Source: Piper betle (taxonomy: Eukaryota > Streptophyta > Magnoliopsida > Piperales > Piperaceae). Taken from it: a stretch of 64,000 nt of DNA. Shown here piece by piece: positions 51,266-63,976 of this stretch (position 1 is the first letter of the stretch; each line of letters opens with the position of its first letter). The notes beneath the pieces are model-generated. The model was not told where the DNA came from. It saw nothing but the letters and a program-made list of their open reading frames with translations, and made no database searches. Where the stretch lies: assembly GCA_033002965.1 (NCBI GenBank), contig JAURVB010010511.1, positions 124,001-188,000 on the forward strand, given 5' to 3'. Both the position numbers and the translations under genes were made by a program.

Positions 51266-53688
51266 TCAGAGCAACCTTGATTCAAAAGAACCATCATCAT
51301 CGTCCAATAGTGATGCAACAACAGTCATAACCAACCTGTACAACAAACAACGAGAAAGAAAAAAATGACACCATATAGATTCATGCACAAGTGTTGTCAA
51401 ATGTCCCTACCCAAAACGATAGCAGAAATGGATTCTGAAGCAATGAATACAAATATCAATCAAGTATTTGCTTCTTTAGATACCATAAACATGACTCATA
51501 TTTCCAAACAAAAGTTACATATAACCTTGACGAAGAAATACACACAACATACACAAAAGGTGTCTCTGACGGACGAGGTTGCAACTGCAACAGTTGTGGG
51601 AAAATAATATCATCTACTATGAAATATGGAAACTTGGTACAGTGCTAACATGCTTACATTCTCCTTACTCTATTTCTTCTGATATAGAAAAGGTGACGGG
51701 GCATGGATCCTGAACTTGGATCTATGTCCTAAATAGATCTCAAACTAGGGGCTAAGATGTTTTTATATCCGCAATATTAGAGAAATTAGTATAACACTAT
51801 AAAAACAGATCACATGAGCAGCACAAACTCCTTGTTCCAATTACTGGCAGCTTAAAGTTACGCCAAACAAAAAAATCTCTTGCTTCTACCTATTCGCATT
51901 TCATGATATCAAGCTAAAATTCACAATGTACAGCCTATAGGTTAGTGCTGAAGTCTGAAGATGTACTAAAGTAATCTCACAACACCATATTCAATTACTT
52001 GGGATATGGTACTTGCCAGCTGTTTATTCTATAACGAGGTTAGTCTTAGAGCCTTAAATGTCTTAAGCTTTTGACAAAGAGATTCTACCACAGCAATTAA
52101 GACCTTTATTTTATGATGAAATCTTATATGCATAACCAGCCATGGCGTTTGAGAGCATTGTAAAGAAAATATACTTGAGAAATGAATATGGATAAAGTCA
52201 GATCTATCATTCAAAATTCACAAATGTGACTGGCTGACAGACAGCCTGATGTAAATTAACTAAAGATGACAACTTAATGCAGGAATCCAAATACAAACCT
52301 AGAAATAACAATGAAGAACAAGATCATGTAGAAACCGAGTTTAACCATCCTGTACTTCTTCTCACCATTAAGTAAACTGAAGATTTCAATAACATCTATG
52401 TGGTGTTTCCTTTTCAAATACCTGCAAGGGCAAATCAAAAGCATAGCTTTAGGAAAGTTCTACGTACACTAAGAGTGAAATCAAATTGTTCCTTCATTTG
52501 TAAATTTGAACGAGATAAACCTTAACAGTAAGTAAACAAGCAACAGTCTCAATAATACAGAACTTCCCATGTAAAATATGCAGTGAGTAATAATGTATTT
52601 GTCCAACAATATCTCGTACTTTTCAAACTCCATTGATTACTTCAATGATTATATTCCATTCTAGGTCGGTTTTGCTTAATTGCTTGACTCAGATATCAGT
52701 CAACCCCAGGTTAGTTTTTCATTATAACTTGTCCTGAGAAAAGGCCATTTTTTAACAAAGAAACATTTATCAGTTTAAAGTGAAATATATTGCAACTAGA
52801 AGTTTACTTCCATTGAGATAGATCTACTCTCATCTGTTCATCACCCAACTAAGAACTGAACTTTTGTAACATAGGAATTCAGTATATAGAAAATGCACTC
52901 TCTAAGGCCGCAGCACAATGAACAATCAAAAACAGGGGGAAAGTCCAACATTAACTTACAGGGATCTCTTCTTTACCAAATTCCTGAACCACCAACATCT
53001 CAGTGCAACTAGATAAGTTCTGTTGGAGTACCAAAATATCCCCACACTCAGCACTTTTATGGTTAACAACACACTTGATGTAATAACAAATTTTAGGTTT
53101 TAACCATAGGTAGTTCATGGAAACCCCATTGTGGTAAGCATGTAAATTAGCAAACAGGACGTCAAAACCTTTCATGATCTACGCACATGATAATATGACC
53201 AATTCTAGGGTTGAATGTGAAAATAAAAATATGAACAATGGTAAATAATAGCATCAAAGATTAAATGAACAGCCAGAAAAAAAGTCTACTTACAATTGTA
53301 TGTGGTAGTACATAATAGGTGCCATAAGAAGAAACATAAACCAATGGCATGTCAAAAGATATACAGCAGTTAATATTCCTTGAACCAAAAATTCAGGAAT
53401 AACCACAGAATTGATACGAGAAGATGAATCATATGGGTTGATGTAATCATACTCCAAATCCGATAAGCAAATGAGCTGCAAAACAAAATGCGGAGAATAA
53501 GAGTAAGAAACATGAACTGACAGGCCCAGATGCAATTTTCAAAAAATAGGCTCCTACAAATAAAAAAGAAAAGCATTCTACCAAATTCTTCGGTAAACAT
53601 TAAAACAAAATACCTGATAAACTGTGAGTCCCAGAAGAGCAATGACACAAAAGAAGGACATCAGCCAAAGAAGAACCTCCCAGGCCAT
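51266..53688 (-). CDS. Cornichon homologue (ER cargo receptor)
   Basis: A small membrane protein that binds COPII (Sec24) and escorts cargo from ER to Golgi. Coding exons on the minus strand: 53688-53614, 53475-53294, 52421-52299, 51335-51266, all GT-AG and in phase, 149 residues, no break. Seen: MAWEVLLWLMSFFCVIALLG (first membrane span), then LICLSDLEYDYINPYDSSSR with the cornichon IN-PYD signature, IPEFLVQGILTAVYLLTCHW (second span), PIMYYHIQLYLKRKHHIDVI, and a third span, GFYMILFFIVISRLVMTVVA, then an acidic end (LDDDDGSFESRLL). A 5' UTR exon is likely: an acceptor sits just upstream (exon from 53709) and a donor lies near 54270 (CTTCAAGGTACTCC on the minus strand). It is one of only two multi-exon genes here with every frame intact. 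Confidence 0.94.
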
Positions 53689-54359
53689 GATCAACCAGTC
53701 CAAGAAACCCTAAAAATTCCAAAGCCTCAGAAAAAACATATGAACCTTATGTTTCCACAATCCACATCCAATCTCCAAGAGCATTCCCCCCAGAAACAGA
53801 AACAGGACAGTCCACAGTCCCCAACTCAATCCTTCCGAACCTGACAAGATCCACAACGCCCTAGTTTCAGAGCTCAAATCTGCTGCCGGCTGCCATCAAT
53901 CAGCACACACATCACAATGTTTTCACCAAAGCACATACAATCACTGTCGCCCATTCGCTAAATCACCCAAACACACAAACAATCACTACACTTCACATTC
54001 GCCATTGCCACTTCCTTCGGAATCAAACAAAACACAAATTAAACACTACACTTCACATTCGCCACTGCCACTTCAATCGGAACAAAAAAACACAAATTTG
54101 CACAACATTATCAACAAGGTGAGCTTCAACAGCAAGATCAAACGTCGGAACATAGTCCTAACCTTTGTAACGAAACAATATAACAAGAGCGGCATGACCC
54201 GTAGCGAGACGTACATCATTCGGACGAGCACAGAAGCGCGGTTTTGAAGAGAGCGATAGCAAGAGGAGTACCTTGAAGATGTGGGAGAGATCAAAGATTG
54301 CAGCTTCGGTGGCGGTCGACAATGGCGGGCGTTGGGGGAAGTCGGGAAGACGGAGAGGT

Positions 54360-54718
54360 TTTGAGGAACAGAGAAGAAAAGAACAATTAATAGGCCCATA
54401 TTTGTAGTTTCGAACGTTCGATCCCGTAATCGGTATTTTATCACATATAGCACTGATCTTGTAATATAAATTGTTAACTAGAAAAAATGTTTTATTTATT
54501 TATTTATAAGATAAAATATTATAGTTAATGAGATAGACAATAATAACTCGTCAATGGTACCACACGACGTTTATATTAAAGATAAACTTCAATTTTGTAG
54601 ATAATTTTTTAGTAAATAATGAGATAAAATATTATAATCGATCTTATATATTAGAAATAAATTCTAATTTACTCTAGTTTAAAGATAGATTTTAAGTAAA
54701 TAAGAAGATAGATAATAA

Positions 54719-54751
<33 letters not shown>

Positions 54752-56155
54752 AATTGATAAAATCCTCTAATTTTATTTAGCGACATGTATTTAGTTTCCC
54801 TTTTATTAATAAGAGTAAATATGATATCTTAGATATAAATTCTGATTTTAAAAGTAAACACTAATTAAATCATGAGATATATTCTAATATATTTAAGTTA
54901 ATTTTTACTTTTTAAAATTTGATTGATTAAATCTCATACTTTTCATCACATTTCATCACAAAACAAATTTTAACTCTCCTTTGATTAATGAAAATAGATA
55001 AATATGCTATTAAGAATGTTTAGTATCAGCGATGATATAGAAATATCAACAATATATAAATTTAAGTTATTAATCATCTATATATTTAGAATATATAACT
55101 ATATTTTTTATAACTTGAACAAAATTACTGACATCATCCAACTATTCTTATAATTTAAGGTTTCACATTATACATACCTGACATAAAAAATGAATTATTG
55201 ATGATAATAAATTTTCCCTATTTTATTTTGATAAAAAAGAATATTTTATTGTTTATAAATAAATAAATAAATAATATATTTCACTTGTCTATGATGGAAA
55301 AAATCAAATTAGAACATTACCTATAACAAGTTCTAAACTTTAATTCTTTTCGAAGTACATTGTAATTTTCTGGAATTAATAAAAAAAACATAATAGATAC
55401 AATTTTAGATCTTTCAATATATTTTCAAAAAATGAAAATTATTTAATGACACATGAATTCTATACCTCAAAAGAAATATACAATATATCAATTTTAGTAT
55501 TTCAATTTAAATATGTAAGTATATTGATCAAAATATAAGACAATAACAAAAAAATGGCATATTAAAAGATAAATATTTAAGTGGAGTTATATTTTTATTT
55601 TCTCATAGCCTATTAGTGTAATAGCCTGTTTCGATTTGCTTGCAAACCAACCTGTAAATGTTACCAAATATTCGCTAATCTAATTGATTAAGTTAAGCTG
55701 ACCAAAATCTAACCTTGATGTTTAACGATAATGATGCAAGCATTCAATACATGGATAAAATGTTTAAGTTCTAACATTGTTTTAAATGAATGCTATGATA
55801 TGCAATCAAGTACAAAACAAACCAAATAAGTGAAAAGTTCAAAGAAAATAATTATTTTTAAAACAAAATAGACATTATCTCCCCTAAAAGTGCAAAAGGG
55901 GCCACCATATCAACAACAAGCAATATATATATATATATATATACATAACATTACAAACGGAAAACGTAACAAAAACATGATGTTTTCTCAACATTTTTCA
56001 ATCATCTAGAATTGGGTCTCAACCCCATGGGCTTATCATGTTCCATTCAAATCAAAACACCACCACACACAAATTATTTTATGCAATAAAACAATTAAAA
56101 CATACATCTACCATAATTCCCAACAATTAATCATTCAACAATACCAATTCCATTT
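54360..56155. other. AT-rich intergenic DNA; nothing recognised
   Basis: About 54440-55900 is AT-rich with scattered A/T runs. An AT microsatellite lies at 55926-55943. Confidence 0.5.
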
Positions 56156-56830
56156 GGCGGATACATGTGTGCATTGTACATTGCTTCTCTTCAGGAATCC
56201 CGATACATGTGTGCATTGTACATTGCTTCTTTTCAGCAATCTAGACAGCGCTTAGTCATCAAGATTCTCACCTATATAAATAATAGAAAAACATCCGTAA
56301 CGAGCGTTACTTGTACCCAGCCCAAAGTGCAATAAAACGGGTTATGTCATTTCTTCAAAAGTGGTTAACCAAGTTAAAGAAATGAGTGTTACTTGTACCC
56401 AACCCAAAGTGTAATATAATGGGCTAAGTCATTTCTTCAAAAGTGGTTAACCAAGTTAAATATCTATAATTCATTCCCACTTATAAACATGATTTTACCC
56501 AGTAGGTATTAGATGTAAGTCTAAGTTAAAAGATCTCACAATCCACCCACTTTAGAAAATTTCATCCCCAAAATTCTTACAGCCTATGACCTTCTTTGAC
56601 CCATGACCGACAGCCTAGCCAATGTCCCTAGTCCAGCCCACTATCTAACACAAAACCAGGAGGGTCTGATACTATTTGTAACGACTCAGCCAAAAGTATA
56701 ACATAATGGGCAAAGTCATTTCTTTGAAAGCTATTAACCAAGTTAAAGATCGATAGTCCATACCCACTTATAAATAGGATTTTACCCCAGTAGGTATTAG
56801 ATATAGGACTAAGTTGAAGGATCTTACATT
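56155..56830. repeat. Dispersed repeat with internal tandem duplications
   Basis: A 40 bp stretch, GATACATGTGTGCATTGTAC and following bases, is duplicated at about 56161 and 56201. A block of about 82 bp starting near TTACTTGTACCCAGCCC (56310) repeats near 56390, and its later part recurs near 56700. The motifs GATCTCACAATCCACCC and TGATACTATTTGTAACGACT resemble a repeat widespread in plant genomes. Class unknown. Confidence 0.6.
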
Positions 56831-56999
56831 ACTAGTCCAGAAATAACTAATAGCAAACTGGCATAGGAGAGCTGAACCTCCTGTTAAAAGAAATTATTTT
56901 TATACTTCTCAAAGAAACTATCATAAGGGCACTAATTAGGAATCATCGGCCTCTACTCGACAGCGTCCCATTCTATCTTATCTCATTCTTTGACAACTT

Positions 57000-58550
57000 T
57001 AAAATTATCCCTTGCGTGAGAAAAATCAATTTCTATTCTTTCAGCCCTCTACATCTTCTATATCACTCTTGACCCTGAGTATAGAGGCTGAGTACTCTCA
57101 GGCATGCGCTTTCAGTAGCCTTTGAAACTACAAATCTAGACATGTGCTGCATAGCAATACTTGTAAACCTCTACACTTCTCCGGGTTTGAGGAACTCAAA
57201 GGTGGAGTTATCAAGATCCCTCGGGAATGAAATGCCTTATTCACCAATCCATAGCCCTCTTTGACTAACACGCGCCCGCTTACATAGTGTGGTTGTCGAT
57301 TTTCCCTGGTCACACTTCTTACTGAAAACTAGAGAAAACTACATGTATATAGGTCTCTGTAGGGATTGTAATATAATAGGTCTAAAGGCATCGTGATCTA
57401 GATTTGAGTTTTTAAAAATAAACTCAAGGTATCTCATCCTCAAGGGTTATTATTCCAGAAATTCGTGTGACTAAATAGTCAGCGTGGAGCAGGATACAAT
57501 AAATCCACTACTCGACACGCCACTTTCATGTTAAAACAAATCACGATAGAGTAAAGGAATCAAACTAAAAGTGAGTCATAAACGGACCCGGTAGAAACTC
57601 CAATCGTGTCCACGTGCCTAAGCGGCTAGCTCCTACTTCATACTTATACATTAAAACTAAAACTAACTCCCGCTATGATGCATTCATACACCCTATATCA
57701 CACACGTCAAAACACTCATCATATCAAATCATACACATCAATCCATATTAGATTGTCTAGCTACGTTGCATTTAATTAACAATATATGCTTAATTTACTT
57801 AATTTGTTCCTTAGCATTTATTTTAATACAATTCATTTTTATTTACAATAAAATATATATCACACCAATCAATCAAATATAGCATGTTATTTATAAATTT
57901 TAATTAATTAAGTTGGAGTTAATTATATTTTGAGTCGTCGGCTATCGGCGATGACTAAAGTTTGTTGCGTGGTTTGAAACTCAAATTCGGCACTCGGGAA
58001 CGTTCGAAGTTCGATAGGGTTTGGTTGGATGAACTCGGCAAAAATCCGGCAAATTTCAATGAATCCGATTTTCCAGCTGTTTCTGGTGGCTTTTCGGCGA
58101 CTTTTTGACTATGCAGCTGGGGCTATGGGTCGGCACTGGCTCAACGAGCTTGACCCGATAGTGGTGGTAATAGCGGCGACAGCGGCGATAATGATTGCCA
58201 GTGGTAGTGTCAAGTTGGCCGGTGTCGGTCGTTTGTCCAATTGGCCCTTAGCCTGCCTTGGCGGCCGCCCTCGTGATGGGTAAAAATTTTGCTAGGTCAA
58301 GTTGGAAGGCATCGGCGACATGGCGTCGGCGACATGGCGGCGGCGGAGCAGTGTGGTCATCGGCGAATTGATGTCGGGATGCACGACACTAGGGCGCGGC
58401 GTCAAGGCGTCATGGAGACCGGGCGGCGGTCAGGAAGGCTCGGGATGGCATGACGACGACTCAGGAGGTGATCGGCGGCGTCGATCAATGGTAGTGCGGC
58501 TGGCTGGAGGGGGCTTCAACGGCAAGGTTTCAATGGTGAAATTTATTGAT
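57000..58550 (-). mobile_element. Diverged, partial, inverted copy of the 1940-4877 LTR family
   Basis: The complement of 57120-57345 aligns with 3735-3960 (shared CATTCCCGAGGGATC and TTTGAGTTCCTCA). The complement of 57550-57640 aligns with 3395-3490 (shared GAGTTTCTACC). 57900-58540 corresponds to the GC-rich part at 2440-3060. Neither terminus nor a target duplication is identified, so it is truncated or badly decayed. Confidence 0.7.
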
Positions 58551-58565
58551 GAAAAATAAAGATAC

Positions 58566-58883
58566 CTGGAACGTTGCATTTGAAACATATGTAGTTTGCG
58601 AGGAGGTTTGTTGTTTGCTAAAACTGAACAAAACCAACGATTTAAACAGTAAGAATTATGAAAAGAGAAGCTGGATGATAACGTGTTATAACAGTATAAA
58701 TTGGACGATGGTGAATTACCAGAGCTTTTAAAAGGATGTGTACTATCATTCTTCCAAACCCTACTAACAGATTGAACAGAAGCATTGGTCCATGCATAAC
58801 AATTGCCTTGATACGTCATTGTTTGACTTGGCATATCGCTTCTCCAAACCCAACCAGAATATACAGGTAGTGGTGCCTTGATC
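58566..58883 (-). pseudogene. Candidate exon, protein not recognised; may belong to the DWNN gene remains
   Basis: On the minus strand the stretch is preceded by AATGTAG, followed by GTATCT, and open for 318 bp: IKAPLPVYSGWVWRSDMPSQ, then TMTYQGNCYAWTNASVQSVS, then RVWKND. The wording is protein-like and different from the LTR next to it. It lies downstream of the DWNN exons on the same strand, so it could be a later exon of that gene. I cannot name a domain. Confidence 0.4.
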
Positions 58884-59107
58884 CTACATTTTTTTAATGA
58901 AGAAGCAAAGAACATCAAAAGTAATCTAAACCAAATTATACACATTGCTTGAGATAATATTGTTTATGTTAGCAATTGGAACTAGTTATATTTACTTATA
59001 TATAACATAATAACGAAGGTAGTGAGATAGTTTAGATAGGAGGTCTTCAAATTAAAAAATTGGAGGTTGTGGGTTCAATCCACGTTAACTACACTTTTTA
59101 AGTGAAA

Positions 59108-59335
59108 TACTTATGACTTTATAATCGAGCCGGTTTCAAGCTCATTAAGATTAATTAGTTTAAGTGTATTCGAGCTCGAGTTGAACTCGAACACTATAAA
59201 AAAAGTTCGAGTCAATTTTGAACATATATGTTAAAAACTCGTTCGATCTCGAGTTGGGTTCGAACAAACTTCAAACTATTCGTGTCGAGTTCAAGTACAA
59301 GTTGAGGTTGACTCGTTTGCTCCTTTAACAACCCT
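59108..59335. repeat. Third relative of the 14249-14785 element
   Basis: It is dense in TCGAGCTCGAGTTGAACTCG-like motifs and ends GCTCCTTTAACAACCCTA, the complement of the GGGCTGTTAAACGAACG start seen at 23745. It lies within or next to the decayed DWNN gene. Confidence 0.55.
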
Positions 59336-59573
59336 AGTGTCAGCCTATGCTCTAATCCCCTCGTCCTCTTGTTTCCAGCTGAGACAAGTTGGATCAGAAC
59401 GCTCCATGGATTTCAGCAGACCGAACAATTCATGTGTTGTTCACTCTTCTTGGGCAGCTTAGACAAAGAAGCAGATTGACACTGGTAGTCTGACTCTCTA
59501 TATATATTTCATCAATAGAACATTAATTAGCAATCGTTGAATTATGGGAAAAAACTAAAATGCTAAATTCTAC

Positions 59574-60346
59574 CGTAGACGAAGAAGTCTGATTGCCTAT
59601 TGGAAATATAACGTCAACATCATCTTCTCTCTTCCTCTTCATGCTCAGTGGTTTGAGAGGAACATAATAAAAAGATTGTAAAGAAACAAGAGCGGAATCC
59701 ACAAAGATTTAAAAAAAAGAAGAAGATGCAAGTCAAGATTATACTTTTACGTCTCAGAAATAACAAGAGGTGCGCTTGCCAACGATGGAATGCGACGAAC
59801 TAAAACTCAAGTGTTCTTGGGCAGCATTTGTTCGTCGTTAGTGTAATCTGTGGACCATCAAACCAGCCAGACAAGAAATAAACATATCCTAGAACACAAA
59901 TCTTAGCATCCCAATGCGATCCTAAACTATCAAGAACGAAGATTTTTATTTTTATTTTGCGTGTATATATTTTGCGTAGATAGAAGCAAATAAATGAGTA
60001 AAACCAATGACAAAAGCCAACAAGTTTCCCTTACAAAACCAAAACTTTACAAACAAAAAGTTTACATACAACAATCTTGAGACCTTAATTTACAACCCAA
60101 CAACACAACAACAATTACATATTTATGTGCAAACAGAATTTCTTTGAAATCTGCAAGATTCTGGACAATTGGCGAGAACTTGGTGGGTTTCGGCGTCGAA
60201 GAGAAGGAGATGAAAATCTCTGCCGCGGCCATACTTCTTGGTGCGAAAAATCGCAGCTCTCAACTCCGCAACGGAGATGCATGCGCCGACGATGGGAGGG
60301 AATCGAACTCTTAAGCACTCTTGAACTTGAAGGACACCATCGCCAT
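59574..60346 (-). pseudogene. DWNN-domain (RBBP6/PQT3-like E3 ligase) gene, decayed
   Basis: The DWNN domain is the ubiquitin-like N-terminus of RBBP6/PQT3-type RING ligases. Minus strand, exon 60346-60180: MAMVSFKFKSA, then TAA, then EFDSLP, and after a frame change ISVAELRAAIFRTKKYGRGR and DFHLLLFDAETHQ. Exon 59847-59751: YTNDEQMLPKNT, then TGA where the family has Ser, then VLVRRIPSLASAPLVISE. A possible third exon, 59643-59574, reads MKRKREDDVDVIFPIGNQ. The pieces equal both halves of a DWNN domain in order (FKFKSA...PKNTSVLVRR). Two in-frame stops and at least one frameshift make it a pseudogene on this sequence. The CCHC knuckle and RING were not found. Confidence 0.72.
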
Positions 60347-63300
60347 TGCAAGCTTCTTACAAGCCTTCTTGATCTTCTGATCTCTACCAAAGACCAACAA
60401 TCTGCTTAGGAAGTTGGCAATCTGATCTTAGCAGACTTATCTTCACAACTTATCTAAGTCGACTTTTCATGCAAAAATTGTTAATAAGATGGTATTTATA
60501 ACGATCCAAATTTCATGCTTATGAAATAAGTGGCATAGCATTACTTTGTAACATTAATTAACTCGAACCGACGATGCACAAGAATGTGTTATTTTACTTT
60601 AAACATTGACAATTTTTTATGTTATTGTACATTGACATAAATTATAAGTCAATAGTTATAAAGGATTAAAAATGTCTTAATAATAATTATATCACAGTGC
60701 AGGTACCTATAGATATCAAAATCTTAGAAGTGGCAATCTTGTGTAAACAAAGCATTTAGGAAAAAATCTTCGTAATTATAAATTTATGAATAGAAAAAAA
60801 TTCTGAAAGTGGTAATTTTCTAGAAATTAAGTAAGTAAGAAAGAAAGAAATTAAAATAGTAATTTATTTTGGTTTATTCTATTCAGTAATTAAAATGATC
60901 AAAAACCATATTTCAAATTAAATCTCAAAAATAGCAATTAATAAAATTATAATATATAATTTCAGTTTTAACACAAAAATTAAATAGTAATTTTATAATT
61001 ATAAATAAAATCAAAGGATTACCAAAACAGTTATTGACTTTATAAATCTAGAAATTTAACATACCTAAAGTGTTAGCTTCTCTAATTATAACTATGGAAT
61101 CATGAAATCCGAAATTTATCAAAAATCCAAAATTATTAATTTTCAAGATATAAATTTGACCTTAATTATACTTATGAAATTGCACAAAAATTCCATACTG
61201 ATTAATCTTTTATAAGCATAAATAAACAACTAATAAAAATAGTCAATAATTTTTTTTCCTAATAAGTGAACGCACATACCATCACAACAAAAAATAACCA
61301 AATTTATATTGACCCCAACATGCAGCATATATTTTAGCAAAAAATGGAAAAGATACAATTTTGGTGGATGAAGAAAGGTTTGGAGAATATGTGGGAGAAA
61401 AAAAGTAGTGGTGAACAATCTTAGACGCTCAAGCATATAAGATTTTAAGATTAATTTCTACATTAGAAAAGAAAATCATGTAACTTTAAAGATTATTATT
61501 ATTATGGTATGAATTTGATCTGAATGCATGAACTTGTATTGCACTCGCCCGAATTGATCAATACGTTAATCTTTTCAAATCCTTTTATCGAGCAAAAAGA
61601 AAAAAGAAAAAAAAGAAAGATCAAAGAAAAGATTCAATTCAACGAAAATCACAAATTAAATTCTACAACAATGTAAATAACAACGAAAACATAATTAAAA
61701 ATTGTCTAATCTAGGAGAAGATGCAGGGCGTTCAATAGGGATTGAGGTATTGAAGAAGACGGCCCAAGAAAGGGTTTGTCGAATGCGTCGCTGCGATTGG
61801 CCAAGGAGAGGAGGGGGATTTAAATTAATGGGGAGGTAAAAGGCAGTTCGTGATTTAATTGGCAAACTTATTATATATGGTGTTTAGTCTAATGTACAAT
61901 TAATGGGATCTAATGTGGTTAATATACTAAGACACGTTTTTGTCTTTAAATATCTCTAAATTTATTAAAAAAAGAATCTTAGGAAAAAAGTGGATGATCA
62001 TTATAAAAAAAATTACTCTATTTTATTATATTAAGCGGGTGGATTGATAGATAGACAGATAAGACTAAATAGAATGGAGACACAATAATAATTTTAAAAT
62101 TAACTCAATTCCATGTTATTATGATTTAAGAATAGATAATAATGATGTAAAAAAGTACAAAATCTATGTTAGCTATGTTATTTATTATATTTTCTACTAC
62201 AACTACTACTACTATATTATTATTATTATTATTATTAATTATTATATTTACTAATAAAAAAGTTCTAAAAGTTGCACTTAGATGATTCAATCAAAATATA
62301 AAAAATGAAAATAAATAAATCAAATTTATACTGTCCATTTTCTCGTTCAATTGAAATACATCTTTGAAAATATCATCATTATAGTCTAAAAATATCACTC
62401 TTATGTCTAAAAATATCATCATTATAATCCATTTTATTAATTATTCAATAAAACTATAGCAATAATAGTAGAGTATATCTGAAACGTGGGCTAATATGAA
62501 TGGGTAATATAGCACCATCTTTATCTAAGCCATCCTTATAATAGACAAATTGATCAGGAATAACCTAATCCAACCCTACCTTCTTCAACCTCCAGATCCT
62601 TGCAACTCCAAAACCCTAACACTTTACAACTTATTCTTGCCAACTGAGATCACCATTTTCTTCTCCAAATCTCCAACTCTCCTAGGGACCTTGATGGAGC
62701 CATCGTGCCGTCGGAAACTCGCCAAAACCAAGCTGGTATCGAGCTTCAATTCTTCCTCTGTTTTACCTACTCAAAAATTCCATCTCTTCATGACCCACAA
62801 AAACTTCTCCAAACTTCACGAAACTTTCCACATATCTTCTTCTACTCATACCCTCCAACTTTCATGTTGAAAGCTTACCACGAAACATTCTCTATCACAC
62901 CCCAAAATTATAAAAACTGAAACTGCTCAAATTTAAATCCTTAACTTTCCAAATTTTTGCATGAGAATCCACGCATGTTAGGCATCATAAAAACGTGATA
63001 AATATGCACCCAGAAATCCAAAACAGTACTTCTTTACTAGTTAAATAAATAACTTCCGCAAAAAGGAATAATGCTAAAAACAAAAATTTTAGAGCATGGT
63101 CCTCGTACCTTGCTCGCGATCTATTCTATGGCCAACAATGTCTTTAAAGATCTTTGGGGGGAAGAAAAATTCAAGAGAAGAAGTGCTCTCGCTCAGTCGC
63201 TTTATTTCAAGAAGATTTCGGGCACACGAGAGTTTAAATAGAAGGGGCTCAAGCAATAATTAGGAACCGCATAGGCATGTCTTGATAATATAAGATCGTA

Positions 63301-63907
63301 ATAACGATAATGTACGTAATAAAATTACAAACATGTATACATCAAATAAGTAAGTTTCTTGTTTCCCTAAGTGCTCATTAATCCCTTGCGTAAACTTGCT
63401 AAATAATTTTACAAGCATATATTAAGTACTTAAGCTTCATGCATAATAATTAGTGCTGATCATTCCCACGCGTAATAACTAAATAACTTTACAAACATCA
63501 AGTAAGCAAGTTTCCCTCGCTACTTAGCACTTAGCGTACTAATTTCAAGCATATACAACATCTAATCAATGAATTAAGCCAAAAGAAACATCTAATCGGC
63601 TCAACCATACATCTCATAGAACAAAGTTACAAAATATCAAGCCCATCAACATGGATCAATAAAATTTCAGTTGCTAGAGCCAAAATTGCACTTCGGAGTA
63701 GTAGAAACTCTAGTTGTCTATAAATCAATTCCTTTCCCAATTTTCAATCGCTTGACTAATAGACTATAACTACAAAGCAAAAGAAAGCACACATAGATAC
63801 ATTGGGGATGAAGCCGCAGAGTCTACTTAAAACTGAAAGGGGGTAGTTGACTTTGATAAGGGAAAAGAAATGAATTGGTTGTTCATCTTCATTATCAAAA
63901 GAAATCA
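60347..63907. other. AT-rich intergenic DNA; nothing certain
   Basis: A (TTA)n run lies at 62214-62238. Frames at 62550-62920 have no motif and resemble transposon non-coding DNA. The stretch from about 63550 to 63907 is probably the 3' UTR of the minus-strand gene ending at 63908. Confidence 0.4.
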
Positions 63908-63976
63908 TTATGAACTTCCATCACCACCTCTCAACATCCATCCACCTTTGTTGGATACACAAAATTCGTTAATAAC
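63908..63976 (-). CDS. Terminal coding exon of a gene running off the right edge
   Basis: On the minus strand a T-rich tract and TGGCAG acceptor is followed by 23 codons ending in TAA: VINEFCVSNKGGWMLRGGDG, then SS. The acceptor is strong and the peptide protein-like. The rest of the gene is outside the window and I do not recognise the family. Confidence 0.45.
   Translation of the reverse strand, partial: VINEFCVSNKGGWMLRGGDGSS

Noticed and set aside
53530..54453. Frames on both strands upstream of the cornichon start
   Set aside because: They lie in the 5' UTR intron and leader; only the exon starting MAWEVLLWLM fits the family.
60125..60409. Plus-strand 94-residue and minus-strand 91-residue frames
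   Set aside because: They are out-of-frame shadows of the DWNN exon, whose own frame has stops and so is not seen as one open frame.
62550..62920. Two overlapping plus-strand frames
   Set aside because: Ser/Leu/Thr-rich, no motif, no splice context; more like transposon non-coding DNA.
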